A DNA stretch of 64,000 bases from Minwuia sp. (lineage in GTDB: Bacteria > Pseudomonadota > Alphaproteobacteria > Minwuiales > Minwuiaceae), in NCBI GenBank assembly GCA_029210175.1, contig JARGPL010000015.1, positions 186,001 through 250,000 on the forward strand. The letters are read 5' to 3'. Below the pieces are notes generated by a model, which saw nothing but the letters and a program-made list of their open reading frames with translations, made no database searches and was not told where the DNA came from. A program made the translations under genes and the position numbers. This document shows, in pieces, positions 17,598 through 25,975 of the stretch; position 1 is the first letter of the stretch; every line of letters begins with the position of its first letter.

Positions 17598-19061
17598 ATG
17601 ATCAATGACCGAGTACGGCGCCTGACCGGTGCGTTGGCCGCTGCTGGCCTGCTGTCCGTCGCCAACATGGCGTCGGCGCAACAGAATCCGCTTTTCGATG
17701 CCTTTGCCGACGCGCCCGCCATGACGGCCCGGGAGGGAACCTTCTTCCAGATCGTCGCGCCGAACGGCAAGCAGGTATTGGGAGCCGAGCGCAACTACGC
17801 GAATATTCCACAGCAGCGCCTGCGCAACTTCGCCTATGTGAATGTCATGCGCCTGGGTGCGCAGTCCTTCGACAATGTCCCAGAAACCTATCTGCGTGTT
17901 GCCAACGTCAACTGTCCGACAACCTGCTACGAGATTCGTCGGCGTTCTGACGGCGGCGATGCGCTGCTCGCGCTGACCCATCAGGCGTTCACCACGGAAG
18001 AGACCAAGGATGCTGGAGGCAACATCACCCGGCTGACTCTGCCCGCTGGCGAACCGGCCTGGTACAGCATTACCGATCAGTCGCTTATCGGAGAAGCGGA
18101 GATCTACACCAAGACAGCCGTCCTGATGCTTGTTGCCCATCCTTCGGTTCCAAAGCGATATGTCATCCGGGCGTACAGGAATGGCGCGCTGACGGACCAG
18201 GCCCTGCGCAGCACGATGCAGGACAACCTGATCTTCGACTATCAGAAGGTTGTTCGGAACAACTGGTCGGATACCTTCCAGATGAACGCTTTCGATCCTT
18301 CTGACGTCAGGCAGCAGATGAAGCTGAAACAGGCCGTCGGCGATCTTGCCGAACTGAATGTCGCGTTGAAGGACAATGGAGCCGAACAGGTGTCGTTCAC
18401 GCTGACGAACAACAAGGATGTCCGGCTGATTTTCGGCGGAATGCTGTTCAACATGAACGACCGCGATCCTGTCAGTGCCTTTGAGAGCACCGAGGTATTC
18501 CTCGGCTTCGGTACCCGGCTGTTCGAACGTATCGGCAAGAAGGACAGCATGAACCCGAACAGGATCACCTACTTCCCCTGGTCCATCATCGGGCGTCCGG
18601 GACTTGTCTTGGCGGTCCCCGCTGGTGCGACCGCCAGCGGGTGTAATTTGCGCCCCGTCTGGGGCTACCCGCTTTCACCTGAGGCGCAGGGCGGACAATG
18701 GCGGGTGTGCAGGTTCCCGATGGCTACAGTCGCCGAGCTTGCCTACGAATACCGGTTCCGCAGCGCTTCGGCGGATCACATGACGTGGATTGCTGAAGTA
18801 AGACCAGATGGCGAAACGGCGTTCCGCAAGATGGGTGAGGTCACGTTCACAAAGGCCATGAAGATCTACGGAGATGCTTCCGTTGCGGTCTCCACCTCCA
18901 TGACATCTGGTTGTGCCGACATGCCGCCGCCGAGTCTGACGGTTGCAGACGTAACCACGGCCAGCGGGATTGGAACCGCCGATCTCAAGGGGTTCAATTT
19001 CGGGCCCTGTGAACTGTCTGTGCACATCGTGAATGACACGGTGTTCGATTTCGGGAAATGA
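17598..19061 (+). CDS. Secreted protein of unknown function, about 54 kDa
   Basis: The 487-residue protein starts at ATG 17598 with a signal peptide (RLTGALAAAGLLSVANMASA, cut before QQNP), so it is exported. I recognise no domain. Visible features are six cysteines after the signal (NCPTTCYEI, SGCNLRPVWG, WRVCRFP, SGCADMPP, FGPCELSV), many aromatic beta-strand-like segments and no membrane anchor. It may be a periplasmic or secreted beta-rich protein. It stands alone between two IS6 remnants and is followed by two hairpins. This suggests an acquired or strain-variable gene. Codon use looks ordinary for the window. Confidence 0.75.
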   Translation: MINDRVRRLTGALAAAGLLSVANMASAQQNPLFDAFADAPAMTAREGTFFQIVAPNGKQVLGAERNYANIPQQRLRNFAYVNVMRLGAQSFDNVPETYLRVANVNCPTTCYEIRRRSDGGDALLALTHQAFTTEETKDAGGNITRLTLPAGEPAWYSITDQSLIGEAEIYTKTAVLMLVAHPSVPKRYVIRAYRNGALTDQALRSTMQDNLIFDYQKVVRNNWSDTFQMNAFDPSDVRQQMKLKQAVGDLAELNVALKDNGAEQVSFTLTNNKDVRLIFGGMLFNMNDRDPVSAFESTEVFLGFGTRLFERIGKKDSMNPNRITYFPWSIIGRPGLVLAVPAGATASGCNLRPVWGYPLSPEAQGGQWRVCRFPMATVAELAYEYRFRSASADHMTWIAEVRPDGETAFRKMGEVTFTKAMKIYGDASVAVSTSMTSGCADMPPPSLTVADVTTASGIGTADLKGFNFGPCELSVHIVNDTVFDFGK

Positions 19062-19088
19062 TCCCGAGCCCATGGTTTTTGGTAAGAG

Positions 19089-19117
19089 CGCGGGTCGGCA
19101 GGCACGGTCGGCCCGCG
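19089..19117 (+). terminator. Hairpin after the secreted orphan gene
   Basis: An 11-base stem (19089-19099 with 19107-19117, two G-T pairs) encloses a 7-base loop, 27 bases after the stop codon. A short T-containing stretch follows. It is consistent with a terminator for the 17598-19061 gene. Confidence 0.5.
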
Positions 19118-19149
19118 TCATTTCAGGAGTGGTCGCTGGCTGAACGGGA

Positions 19150-19177
19150 TCGGGCCCTGCCATTCGACAGGGCCCGA
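19150..19177. terminator. Second perfect hairpin, just left of IS remnant B
   Basis: TCGGGCCCTG (19150-19159) and CAGGGCCCGA (19168-19177) pair perfectly over 10 bases with an 8-base loop. There is no T tract. It may be a bidirectional terminator or a structural element flanking the IS end at 19183. Confidence 0.45.
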
Positions 19178-19182
19178 CCGAA

Positions 19183-19525
19183 GGCATTGTCAGAGCGAAT
19201 GCGGAGCGGATTCAGCCCGTTCCCGACAAGTTGGGCGGATGCTTAACCCTTTCCGCTATTTGAACAACCGGGCGGAAAATTCCCACCAGCCATTCCGACG
19301 ACGAGAGCGATCCATGCAACGTTTCCGAAGCAATGTCACGCTTCAGAAGTTGGTCTCCATTCACACTGCGATCCATAATCAATCCAACGGCGATCGCCAT
19401 CTCATCCGTCGGATCGACTTCAGGCTGCGCCGTGATGTGGCGCATGCTGAATGGCGACAATTGGCGATCGGACCTCTGCCAGATATGGCTCTGCCGCGCT
19501 TGGGCCAGATTGCTCTGACAATGCC
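19183..19525 (+). mobile_element. IS6-family remnant B, both ends present, internal deletion
   Basis: The left repeat GGCATTGTCAGAGCGAAT (19183-19200) and the right repeat ATTGCTCTGACAATGCC (19509-19525) are inverted copies. Between them, the first residues of a transposase (MLNPFRYL, from about 19239) are joined to its C-terminal part (NNRAENSHQPFRRRE), which includes the catalytic Glu. Most of the DDE domain is deleted. At 343 bp it resembles a MITE-like deletion derivative. No flanking direct repeat is visible. Confidence 0.85.
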
Positions 19526-19651
19526 CCATCATGGCCTCCTTGCCTCAAAATTGGGAAAGAAGGCGTCTATGATTCCAGGGACTACTCAGTCAGCCGTTCG
19601 CCTGTACTTTCAGGAAACTCCAAGCGTCACTCACCCTGTCTCTGGCTCAGT

Positions 19652-19945
19652 TCAGGCGAGGTGAGCATCCGGGTCGAGACCTGAAGCTCGTGCGGTCTCG
19701 ACTATATCGTCCCAGGCTTGACGCGCCAGAGGCAGGCCGCTGGCGAGACGTTCGGCCATCAGCCGCCGTTCCGGCTCACCCGGAACCAGAATTTCCCCGC
19801 CGGGCGTGGTCGGTACTGCGGATTTCACAAACGCCAGGTAGTCCAGAACTTCCGCTGCGAAACTGTCCCCCATTTCCCGCGGCGAGCCCTCCATTGCCTT
19901 CAGGTCTATGTAGAACGACAGCATGCCATTGCACTGAGCCCATTG
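19652..19945 (-). pseudogene. C-terminal fragment of a YbiC-like (Ldh2 family) hydroxycarboxylate dehydrogenase
   Basis: A minus-strand frame encodes NGMLSFYIDLKAME and then GGEILVPGEPERRLMAERLA, the C-terminal end of malate/L-lactate/hydroxycarboxylate dehydrogenases of the Ldh2 type. Only about 95 of about 350 residues are left. The frame continues to 20065, but residues upstream of NGMLSF do not resemble the family. It lacks the catalytic and NAD-binding parts, so it should be inactive. It lies between IS remnants B and C, consistent with IS-driven deletion. Confidence 0.65.
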
Positions 19946-20058
19946 TCTGGACCGTCGGCATTCGCTCATCTGGTGGCAGATATGAGCCGGAAGGTCATGG
20001 GCGTGATCACGGCCCACCAACAGCGCGAAGGTACCGAGTTTCTCGCGGCAAAGAACAT

Positions 20059-20072
20059 TTGACATAAATCAA
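20059..20072. promoter_or_regulatory. FNR/FixK-type box upstream of uspA
   Basis: TTGACATAAATCAA matches the FNR/Anr/FixK consensus TTGAT-N4-ATCAA with one mismatch. It lies 69 bases before the UspA ATG in an AT-rich stretch, at a plausible activation distance. It would link the gene to low oxygen. The regulator is not in the window. Confidence 0.6.
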
Positions 20073-20141
20073 ATATTTTCTGAGGTGGCAAGTGCAGGAT
20101 TGCCTACCAACATCTGAGGCAATTGGTTTGGAGATGGTGTC

Positions 20142-20549
20142 ATGTATAAGCGAATTCTTGTGCCTGTTATCCTTGATGAACAACACGATACTCAAGCTTC
20201 TTTTATGGCGGCCCGTATCCTGGCAGTTGAAGGAGCGAAATTTTCGGTGATCCATGTGATGGAATTTATTCCAGCTTATGTCACCGCTGAAATTCCCGAT
20301 GAAGTGTTGATACGGACACGCGAGAAGGTTGAAAGTTCTTTGGTGCAATCTGCAAAGGCCTTGCCAAATGCAGAAACAAAGTTGATATCGGGACATGCTG
20401 GAAGAGCCATCGTGGATTACGCTAGCGAAAACGATATCGATTGCATCGTCATGGCATCGCACTGGCCGGGCGTCAGCGACTTTTTTCTGGGATCCACCGC
20501 ATCCATGGTTGTGCGCCACGCCAAATGCTCGGTACATATTATCCGATAG
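20142..20549 (+). CDS. Universal stress protein UspA family, single domain
   Basis: The 135-residue Usp domain begins MYKRILVPVILDE. It has the ATP-binding pattern near the end (GHAGRAIVDY, VMASHWPG, then GSTASMVVRHAKCSVHIIR). Such cytoplasmic proteins aid survival under stress or energy limitation. Base composition is clearly AT-richer than the flanking genes, and it sits between IS6 remnants, so recent transfer is likely. The FNR-like box upstream suggests induction at low oxygen. Confidence 0.9.
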   Translation: MYKRILVPVILDEQHDTQASFMAARILAVEGAKFSVIHVMEFIPAYVTAEIPDEVLIRTREKVESSLVQSAKALPNAETKLISGHAGRAIVDYASENDIDCIVMASHWPGVSDFFLGSTASMVVRHAKCSVHIIR

Positions 20550-20602
20550 TGGCCAACATTACTTGTAAAGACGCATCATGAAAGTGAGCGATCCTACTGC
20601 GA

Positions 20603-21179
20603 GGCATTGTCAGAGCAAATTCGGAGCGGATCCAGTCCGTTCCCGGTAAGCTGGGCGGATGCGTAATCCTTTCCACTATTTCAATAGCGCGCCGGCGGTG
20701 ATCCGCATTGCGGTCCTGCTTTACATCCGGTTCCCGCTGTCGCTGCGCCAGGTCGAAGGCCTGCTGCACGAAAGGGGCATCGACATCAGTCATGAGACCG
20801 TCCGGTTCTGGTGGAACCGCTTCGGACCCATCTTCGCCGCCGAACTTCGAAAACGGCAACGGAGAACGGCTCGCCCGCACATCCGTTGGCGGTGGCACGT
20901 GGATGAGGTTTTCGTCCGGGTCAACGGCGAGCGGCGCTATCTCTGGCGGGCCGTTGGTCATGACGGTGAGGGACTGGAATTCCATGTCACGAAGACGCGG
21001 GATCGCAGGGCTGCGCCGGATTTCCTCAGGCGGGTGATGAAACGCTTCTGCTCACCACGCACCATCGCCACCGACCGCCTGCGTTCTTACAGCGGCTCTT
21101 GCTGAACGGCGACAGTTGGCAATCCGACCTCACCCGGATACAGCTCTGCTGCGGCGGGGTTGGATTGCTCTGACAATGC
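20603..21179 (+). mobile_element. IS6-family remnant C, both ends present, truncated transposase
   Basis: The left repeat GGCATTGTCAGAGCAAAT (20603-20620) and the right repeat ATTGCTCTGACAATGC (21164-21179) bound a 577-bp element. The frame from ATG 20659 to 21105 encodes 148 residues: an N-terminal helix-turn-helix part (ISHETVRFWWNRFG) and the first two catalytic Asp residues (HVDEVFVRV, ATDRLRSY). The region with the catalytic Glu is deleted and the frame ends early. Family transposases are about 230-240 residues, so it cannot transpose alone. No 8-bp target duplication is visible. It ends 27 bases from tRNA-Val. Confidence 0.88.
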
Positions 21180-21206
21180 TGGAACTCGGGTTCGAAGGAG
21201 AAGGAA

Positions 21207-21282
21207 TGGTGGGCGATACTGGACTTGAACCAGTGACCCCTGCGATGTGAACACAGTGCTCTACCAGCTGAGCTAATCGCCC
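21207..21282 (-). tRNA. tRNA-Val, anticodon CAC
   Basis: The reverse strand folds into a standard cloverleaf: acceptor GGGCGAT/ATCGCCC, D arm GCTC/GAGC, anticodon stem CTGTG/CGCAG with loop TTCACAT (anticodon CAC), and T arm ACTGG/CCAGT with TTCAAGT. CCA is encoded at 21207-21209. Its 3' end faces the IS-rich patch, the usual side for integrations. Confidence 0.95.
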
Positions 21283-21291
21283 CCACCATTT

Positions 21292-21328
21292 GGGATGTCT
21301 GGACCCGCCGTCTCAGGCGGGGCATCCC
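21292..21328. other. Two-part hairpin between tRNA-Val and fabD
   Basis: GGGATG (21292-21297) pairs with CATCCC (21323-21328), and CCCGCC (21304-21309) with GGCGGG (21316-21321), giving an interrupted stem. It lies in the 225-base gap before fabD. Function is unknown. It could end transcription toward fabD or shape the tRNA promoter region. Confidence 0.4.
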
Positions 21329-21507
21329 GGAGCGCGCTTGGTCTAGGACTGCGTGCGTTGGCTGTCAAGCGATCTTGGACATTGACCCGCTATCGCCATG
21401 GCGGTCTGCTTGACAGGTCGAAAGCGCCCGATAGAACAGCGCAGGAGAATCCAGCCGGATTGTGGCGGCAAGCGGCCTGCCGCAATCCATCGTGAGGGAG
21501 GGAACGG

Positions 21508-22449
21508 ATGGCAAAGGCTCTGGTATTTCCGGGTCAGGGATCACAGGCAGTTGGCATGGGTGTGGCGCTGGCGGAAGCATCCGCCGCCGCCCGTGCGGTG
21601 TTCGAAGAAGTTGACGACGCCCTGTCGCAGCCGCTGTTCCGGTTGATGAAGGACGGACCGGAAGGCGATCTGGTGCTGACGGAGAACGCACAGCCGGCCC
21701 TGATGGCCGTATCCATGGCCGTCATGCGGGTGCTGGAGCAGGAAGGCGGTTTCGACCTCGCCGCCCATGCCAAGTATGTTGCGGGCCATTCCCTGGGTGA
21801 ATATTCCGCGCTTGCCGCCGCCGGTGCGATAGAGCTTTCCGATACTGCCCGGCTGCTGAAACGCCGTGGGCAGGCGATGCAGCGCGCCGTGCCGGTGGGG
21901 GAGGGCGCCATGGCCGCCATCCTGGGGCTGAGCCTTGAAGATGCCGCCGAGGTGGCCGAAGCAGCAGCGCAGGGAGAGATCTGCCGAGCTGCGAATGACA
22001 ATGCGGACGGGCAGGTGGTCATCTCCGGATCATCCGGCGCCATTGACCGGGCTGTCGATATCGCAAAGGAGAAGGGGGCGAAGAAGTCGATGCGCCTGCA
22101 GGTCTCCGCACCATTCCATTGCCCGCTGATGCAGCCAGCCGCCGACGAGATGGCCGAAGCTCTGGGCGATGTGCGCATTGTCGTGCCGAAAGTGCCGCTG
22201 GTGGCCAATGTGACCGCCGCTGCCGTGGATGATCCGGAACGCATTCGGGCGTTGCTGGTGCAGCAGGTGACGTCCATGGTGCGCTGGCGCGAATCGGTGC
22301 TTTTCATGCGCGACAACGATGTGGTGGAACTGGCGGAGATCGGGGCCGGAAAGGTGCTGGCAACCATGACCCGGCGCATTGACCGCGCGGTTGCCGCGAA
22401 GGCGATCAACACGCCTGATGATATCGAGGCCTTTCTGGGCACGATCTGA
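21508..22449 (+). CDS. fabD: Malonyl-CoA:ACP transacylase
   Basis: The 313-residue protein begins MAKALVFPGQGSQ, the universal FabD start. It has the active-site GHSLGEYSAL with Ser near 95, and the later catalytic His in the SAPFHCPLM segment. It transfers malonyl from CoA to acyl carrier protein for fatty-acid elongation in the cytoplasm. GGAGGGAA precedes the ATG. It heads the fabD-fabG-acpP-fabF cluster. Confidence 0.96.
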   Translation: MAKALVFPGQGSQAVGMGVALAEASAAARAVFEEVDDALSQPLFRLMKDGPEGDLVLTENAQPALMAVSMAVMRVLEQEGGFDLAAHAKYVAGHSLGEYSALAAAGAIELSDTARLLKRRGQAMQRAVPVGEGAMAAILGLSLEDAAEVAEAAAQGEICRAANDNADGQVVISGSSGAIDRAVDIAKEKGAKKSMRLQVSAPFHCPLMQPAADEMAEALGDVRIVVPKVPLVANVTAAAVDDPERIRALLVQQVTSMVRWRESVLFMRDNDVVELAEIGAGKVLATMTRRIDRAVAAKAINTPDDIEAFLGTI

Positions 22450-22517
22450 ACCGGGTTCGCATTGATGCCCGGGGGTGCAGACGGACCTGGTTTCGGAACC
22501 AAGGGGAGAAGACGACG

Positions 22518-23255
22518 ATGTTTGATCTGACGGGAAAGACGGCCCTGGTGACAGGGGCATCAGGTGGAATCGGACGGTCGATTGCCGAACAGTTGTATGC
22601 AGCCGGTGCGACCGTGGGCCTGCATGGCACGCGGGAAGCGGTCTTGTCGGAGCTCAAGGCCTCGCTGGGTGAGCGCGCACATGTGCTGGTCGCGAATCTG
22701 GGGGAGCCGGGTGGCCCGGCAGCCCTGGCCAAGGATGCAGAGGCGGCAATGGGCAGTGTCGACATCCTGGTCAACAATGCCGGTATTACCCGCGATAATC
22801 TGGCCATGCGGCTGAAGGATGATGACTGGGATGCGGTGATCAACGTCAACCTGACCGCCGGGTTTCAGCTGGCCAAGGCCCTGATGCGCGGCATGATGAA
22901 ACGGCGCACCGGTCGCATCATTTCCATCACGTCCATCGTCGGTACCACCGGAAATGGCGGGCAGACCAACTATGCGGCATCCAAGGCCGGTACGGTCGGC
23001 TGGACCAAATCGCTGGCGCAGGAGATCGCGAGCCGTGGCATCACTGTGAATTGCCTGGCCCCTGGATTCATTGAAACCGCCATGACGGACGCCCTTGCAG
23101 ACGACCAGAAGACGGCGTTGCTGCAGTCGATCCCGGCAGGTCGGATGGGCGTTGGGGATGACATTGCCGCCGGGGTGGTTTATCTGGCCTCTGACGAGGC
23201 GGCTTACGTGACGGGTCAGACACTGCATATCAACGGTGGCATGGCCATGATCTGA
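22518..23255 (+). CDS. fabG: 3-oxoacyl-ACP reductase
   Basis: This is a 245-residue SDR with TGASGGIGRSI (NADPH site), LVNNAGITRDN, catalytic SITSIVGTTGNGGQTNYAASKAG and C-terminal GQTLHINGGMAMI, all typical of FabG. It reduces 3-oxoacyl-ACP in fatty-acid elongation. The position between fabD and acpP confirms the assignment. AAGGGGAGAAG lies before the ATG. A gap of about 200 bases precedes acpP, so acpP may have its own promoter. Confidence 0.96.
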   Translation: MFDLTGKTALVTGASGGIGRSIAEQLYAAGATVGLHGTREAVLSELKASLGERAHVLVANLGEPGGPAALAKDAEAAMGSVDILVNNAGITRDNLAMRLKDDDWDAVINVNLTAGFQLAKALMRGMMKRRTGRIISITSIVGTTGNGGQTNYAASKAGTVGWTKSLAQEIASRGITVNCLAPGFIETAMTDALADDQKTALLQSIPAGRMGVGDDIAAGVVYLASDEAAYVTGQTLHINGGMAMI

Positions 23256-23454
23256 GTGCGGCAGGGGGCGGGCTTCGGGTGGTTCCGCTCACTTTCCCTG
23301 CCAATTGAAGTATGTTAGGACGCGCCCGTTTTGCTGTGACCCGCCGGGTCGCGGTGCCGAGTTGAAACAGTCGAACGCAGTTGTCCGGACCTTGCGTCTG
23401 GGACGACAACACCAAGATTACTGATTGAGCCTTCAGGGACAAAGGAAACTGGAC

Positions 23455-23688
23455 ATGAGCGATACAGCAGACCGCGTGAAGAAGATCGTCGTGGAACACC
23501 TCGGTGTCGAAGAGGACAAGGTGAAGGAAAACGCGCATTTCATCGATGATCTGGGCGCCGACAGCCTGGACACGGTTGAGCTGGTCATGGCCTTCGAAGA
23601 GGAATTCGGGATCGAGATTCCGGACGACGCCGCTGAGAAGATCCAGACGGTCAAGGACGCGATCGACTACATCTCCGCCAACTCCTGA
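23455..23688 (+). CDS. acpP: Acyl carrier protein
   Basis: This is a 77-residue acidic helical protein with Ser37 in [11 protein letters not shown], the phosphopantetheine attachment site. It carries growing acyl chains for FabD/G/F. The start is ATG 23455 with AAGGAAA upstream. An earlier in-frame start at 23425 would add ten residues foreign to the family. A 199-base upstream gap suggests separate high-level transcription, as in other bacteria, though no promoter is certain. Confidence 0.96.
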   Translation: MSDTADRVKKIVVEHLGVEEDKVKENAHFIDDLGADSLDTVELVMAFEEEFGIEIPDDAAEKIQTVKDAIDYISANS

Positions 23689-23716
23689 TCCTCAGACCTG
23701 GTCAGGAAATCAGATC

Positions 23717-24988
23717 ATGCGTCGTGTAGTCGTTACCGGGCTGGGGGCTGTGACGCCCCTGGCCACCGGAGCCGAGGAGACGTGGGCCCGATTGCTGAAC
23801 AGCGAATCGAGTGCCGCGACCATCCAGAAGTTCGAGACATCGGATCTCGCGACGAACTATGCGTGCGAGATCAAGCCGAAGACGGATGCCTTCGCGGACG
23901 GCTTCAACCCCGACGAATGGGTTGAGCCGAAGGAACAGCGCCGTGTCGATGGGTTCATCGTCTACGGCCTCGCTGCCGCCAAGCAGGCGCTGGCGGATTC
24001 CGGCTTTGTCGCGGAGACTGAAGAACAGCAGTTCCGTTCCGGTGTGCTGGTCGGCTCCGGTATCGGCGGGCTGCAGGGCATCGAGGAAGGTGCGCGTATC
24101 CTGGCCGAAAAAGGGCCACGTCGCATTTCGCCGTTCTTCATTCCCGGGCGCCTGATCAATCTGCTTTCCGGCCACATCTCCATCGAGAACCAGTTCAAGG
24201 GCCCCAATCACGCTGTTGTGACCGCGTGCTCGACGGGCGCCCACGCCATCGGTGATGCCGCGCGCATCATCGCGCTCGACGATGCCGATGTGATGGTGGC
24301 AGGCGGGGCCGAGGCCGCGCTCAGTCGCCTCGGAATTGCGGGTTTTGCCGCTGCGAAGGCGCTTTCCACCGGCTACAAGGATTCGCCGGAAAGCGCCAGC
24401 CGCCCCTGGGATCAGGGACGCGACGGCTTTGTCATGGGTGAGGGCGCGGGCATCGTGGTTCTGGAAGAGCTGGAGCACGCGCGGGCCCGTGGTGCGAAGA
24501 TCTATGGCGAAGTCATCGGCTATGGCATGTCGGGCGATGCCTATCACATCACCGCCCCGTCGGAAGATGGCTCCGGTGCCTATCGCTGCATGGCCGCTGC
24601 CTTGAAGCGTGCGGGCCTGAACAGCTCCGACATTGATTACATCAACGCGCACGGTACCTCGACACCGCGTGGTGACGAAATCGAGCTGCGGGCCATCCGC
24701 CGGTTGCTTGGCAGCGATACAAGCAGCGTGACCATGTCTTCGACCAAGTCGTCCATCGGGCATCTGCTTGGTGCGGCAGGCAGTGTAGAGGCGATCTTCT
24801 GCCTGATGGCCATGCGGGACAGTGTGGCACCGCCAACGCTGAACCTGGAGAACCCGGATGCGGCTGCTGAAGGTCTCGACCTGTCGCCGCTGCGCCCGAC
24901 GGAGCGCAAGATCAAGGTCGCGCTTTCGAATTCGTTCGGCTTTGGCGGCACCAACGCCAGCCTGATCTTCCGTCAGCTGGACGACTGA
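23717..24988 (+). CDS. fabF: 3-oxoacyl-ACP synthase II
   Basis: The 423-residue thiolase-fold enzyme starts MRRVVVTGLGAVTPLATG at ATG 23717, 28 bases after acpP. The catalytic triad is Cys171 (VTACSTGAH), His in NAHGTSTP and His in SSIGHLLGAAG. It condenses malonyl-ACP with acyl-ACP. The open frame extends further upstream inside acpP, but the protein start is clear. mltG follows after 6 bases. Confidence 0.96.
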   Translation: MRRVVVTGLGAVTPLATGAEETWARLLNSESSAATIQKFETSDLATNYACEIKPKTDAFADGFNPDEWVEPKEQRRVDGFIVYGLAAAKQALADSGFVAETEEQQFRSGVLVGSGIGGLQGIEEGARILAEKGPRRISPFFIPGRLINLLSGHISIENQFKGPNHAVVTACSTGAHAIGDAARIIALDDADVMVAGGAEAALSRLGIAGFAAAKALSTGYKDSPESASRPWDQGRDGFVMGEGAGIVVLEELEHARARGAKIYGEVIGYGMSGDAYHITAPSEDGSGAYRCMAAALKRAGLNSSDIDYINAHGTSTPRGDEIELRAIRRLLGSDTSSVTMSSTKSSIGHLLGAAGSVEAIFCLMAMRDSVAPPTLNLENPDAAAEGLDLSPLRPTERKIKVALSNSFGFGGTNASLIFRQLDD

Positions 24989-24994
24989 TCTGCC

Positions 24995-25975
24995 ATGCGT
25001 GCGGCGTTGCGGCTGCTGCTGCTCGTCGTCGTGGTGGGCATCGCACTTGGCGGTGTGGTGGCATGGAACTGGTGGCAGGGTGCTGATGCGCCCGGCCCTC
25101 TGCCCGCTGCCGAGACCGTTGTCATTGATCGGGGTACAGGCCCGCGTGCCATCGCCGACAAGCTGGTCCTGAACGGCGTCATCGATGACCGCATGCTGTT
25201 CCTGGCCGTGCTCAAGGTGCGCGATCTCGGAACCCGGTTGAAGGCAGGTGAATATGCCTTCACGGCCCGCCAGAGCCTGAATGACGTCATTGCACAGGTC
25301 GTGGCCGGCAATACCGTCGTCCGACGCGTGACACTGGCGGAAGGGCTTACGGCAGTCGAAGTTGCCGATGTGCTGAATGCCACTGTCGGCATGGAGGGCA
25401 AGGCGCACGTGCCACCGGAAGGCGCGGTCCTGCCGGAGACCTATCACTACAAACTTGGTGATGACCGGCAGGAAATCATCCGCAGGGCGCGTATCGCGAT
25501 GCGCGATACCCTGCGTGAACTCTGGCCACAACGTCAGAAGGACCTGCCGCTGGAAAAGCCGGCAGACGCCGTCATTCTGGCGTCGATTGTCGAGAAGGAA
25601 ACCGGTGTCGCAGGGGAGCGCGCGCGCGTGGCGGCTGTGTTCATCAACCGGTTGCGCCAGGGGATGCGACTGCAGTCCGATCCCACGGTCATCTATGCGG
25701 TAACGGAGGGCAAGGTGCCGTTCGACCGTGCACTGACGCGCAAGGACCTGAACAACGATTCACGCTACAACACCTACAGACATGGCGGTCTGCCCCCGGG
25801 ACCGATAGCAAGCCCCGGACGTGCGGCGATTGCAGCAGTTCTTAACCCGGCTGATACGAATGAACTGTACTTTGTTGCAGACGGAAGTGGCGGTCACGCT
25901 TTCGCCCGCACCCTGAAGGAGCACAACAGTAATGTCCGGCGTTGGCGGCAGCTCATCAGGAAGCAAGGCGAATAG
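24995..25975 (+). CDS. mltG: Endolytic murein transglycosylase MltG (YceG)
   Basis: This 326-residue protein has one N-terminal membrane helix (about 4-25), a LysM-like region (GPRAIADKLVLNGVI, LKAGEYAF) and the YceG catalytic domain, with ILASIVEKETG supplying the catalytic Glu near residue 200. The later motifs LQSDPTVIYAVTEG, YNTYRHGGLPPGPIASPG and LYFVADGSGGH are also present. It cuts nascent glycan strands at the inner membrane and so sets strand length. fabF-mltG order is common in proteobacteria. Confidence 0.95.
   Translation: MRAALRLLLLVVVVGIALGGVVAWNWWQGADAPGPLPAAETVVIDRGTGPRAIADKLVLNGVIDDRMLFLAVLKVRDLGTRLKAGEYAFTARQSLNDVIAQVVAGNTVVRRVTLAEGLTAVEVADVLNATVGMEGKAHVPPEGAVLPETYHYKLGDDRQEIIRRARIAMRDTLRELWPQRQKDLPLEKPADAVILASIVEKETGVAGERARVAAVFINRLRQGMRLQSDPTVIYAVTEGKVPFDRALTRKDLNNDSRYNTYRHGGLPPGPIASPGRAAIAAVLNPADTNELYFVADGSGGHAFARTLKEHNSNVRRWRQLIRKQGE

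Noticed and set aside
20594-21188. Target-site duplication around IS remnant C (and likewise B)
   Set aside because: The 8 bases on each side do not match, so no duplication can be claimed.
23702-25531. 609-codon minus-strand frame opposite fabF and mltG
   Set aside because: It lies fully antisense to two clear genes and shows no recognisable domain.
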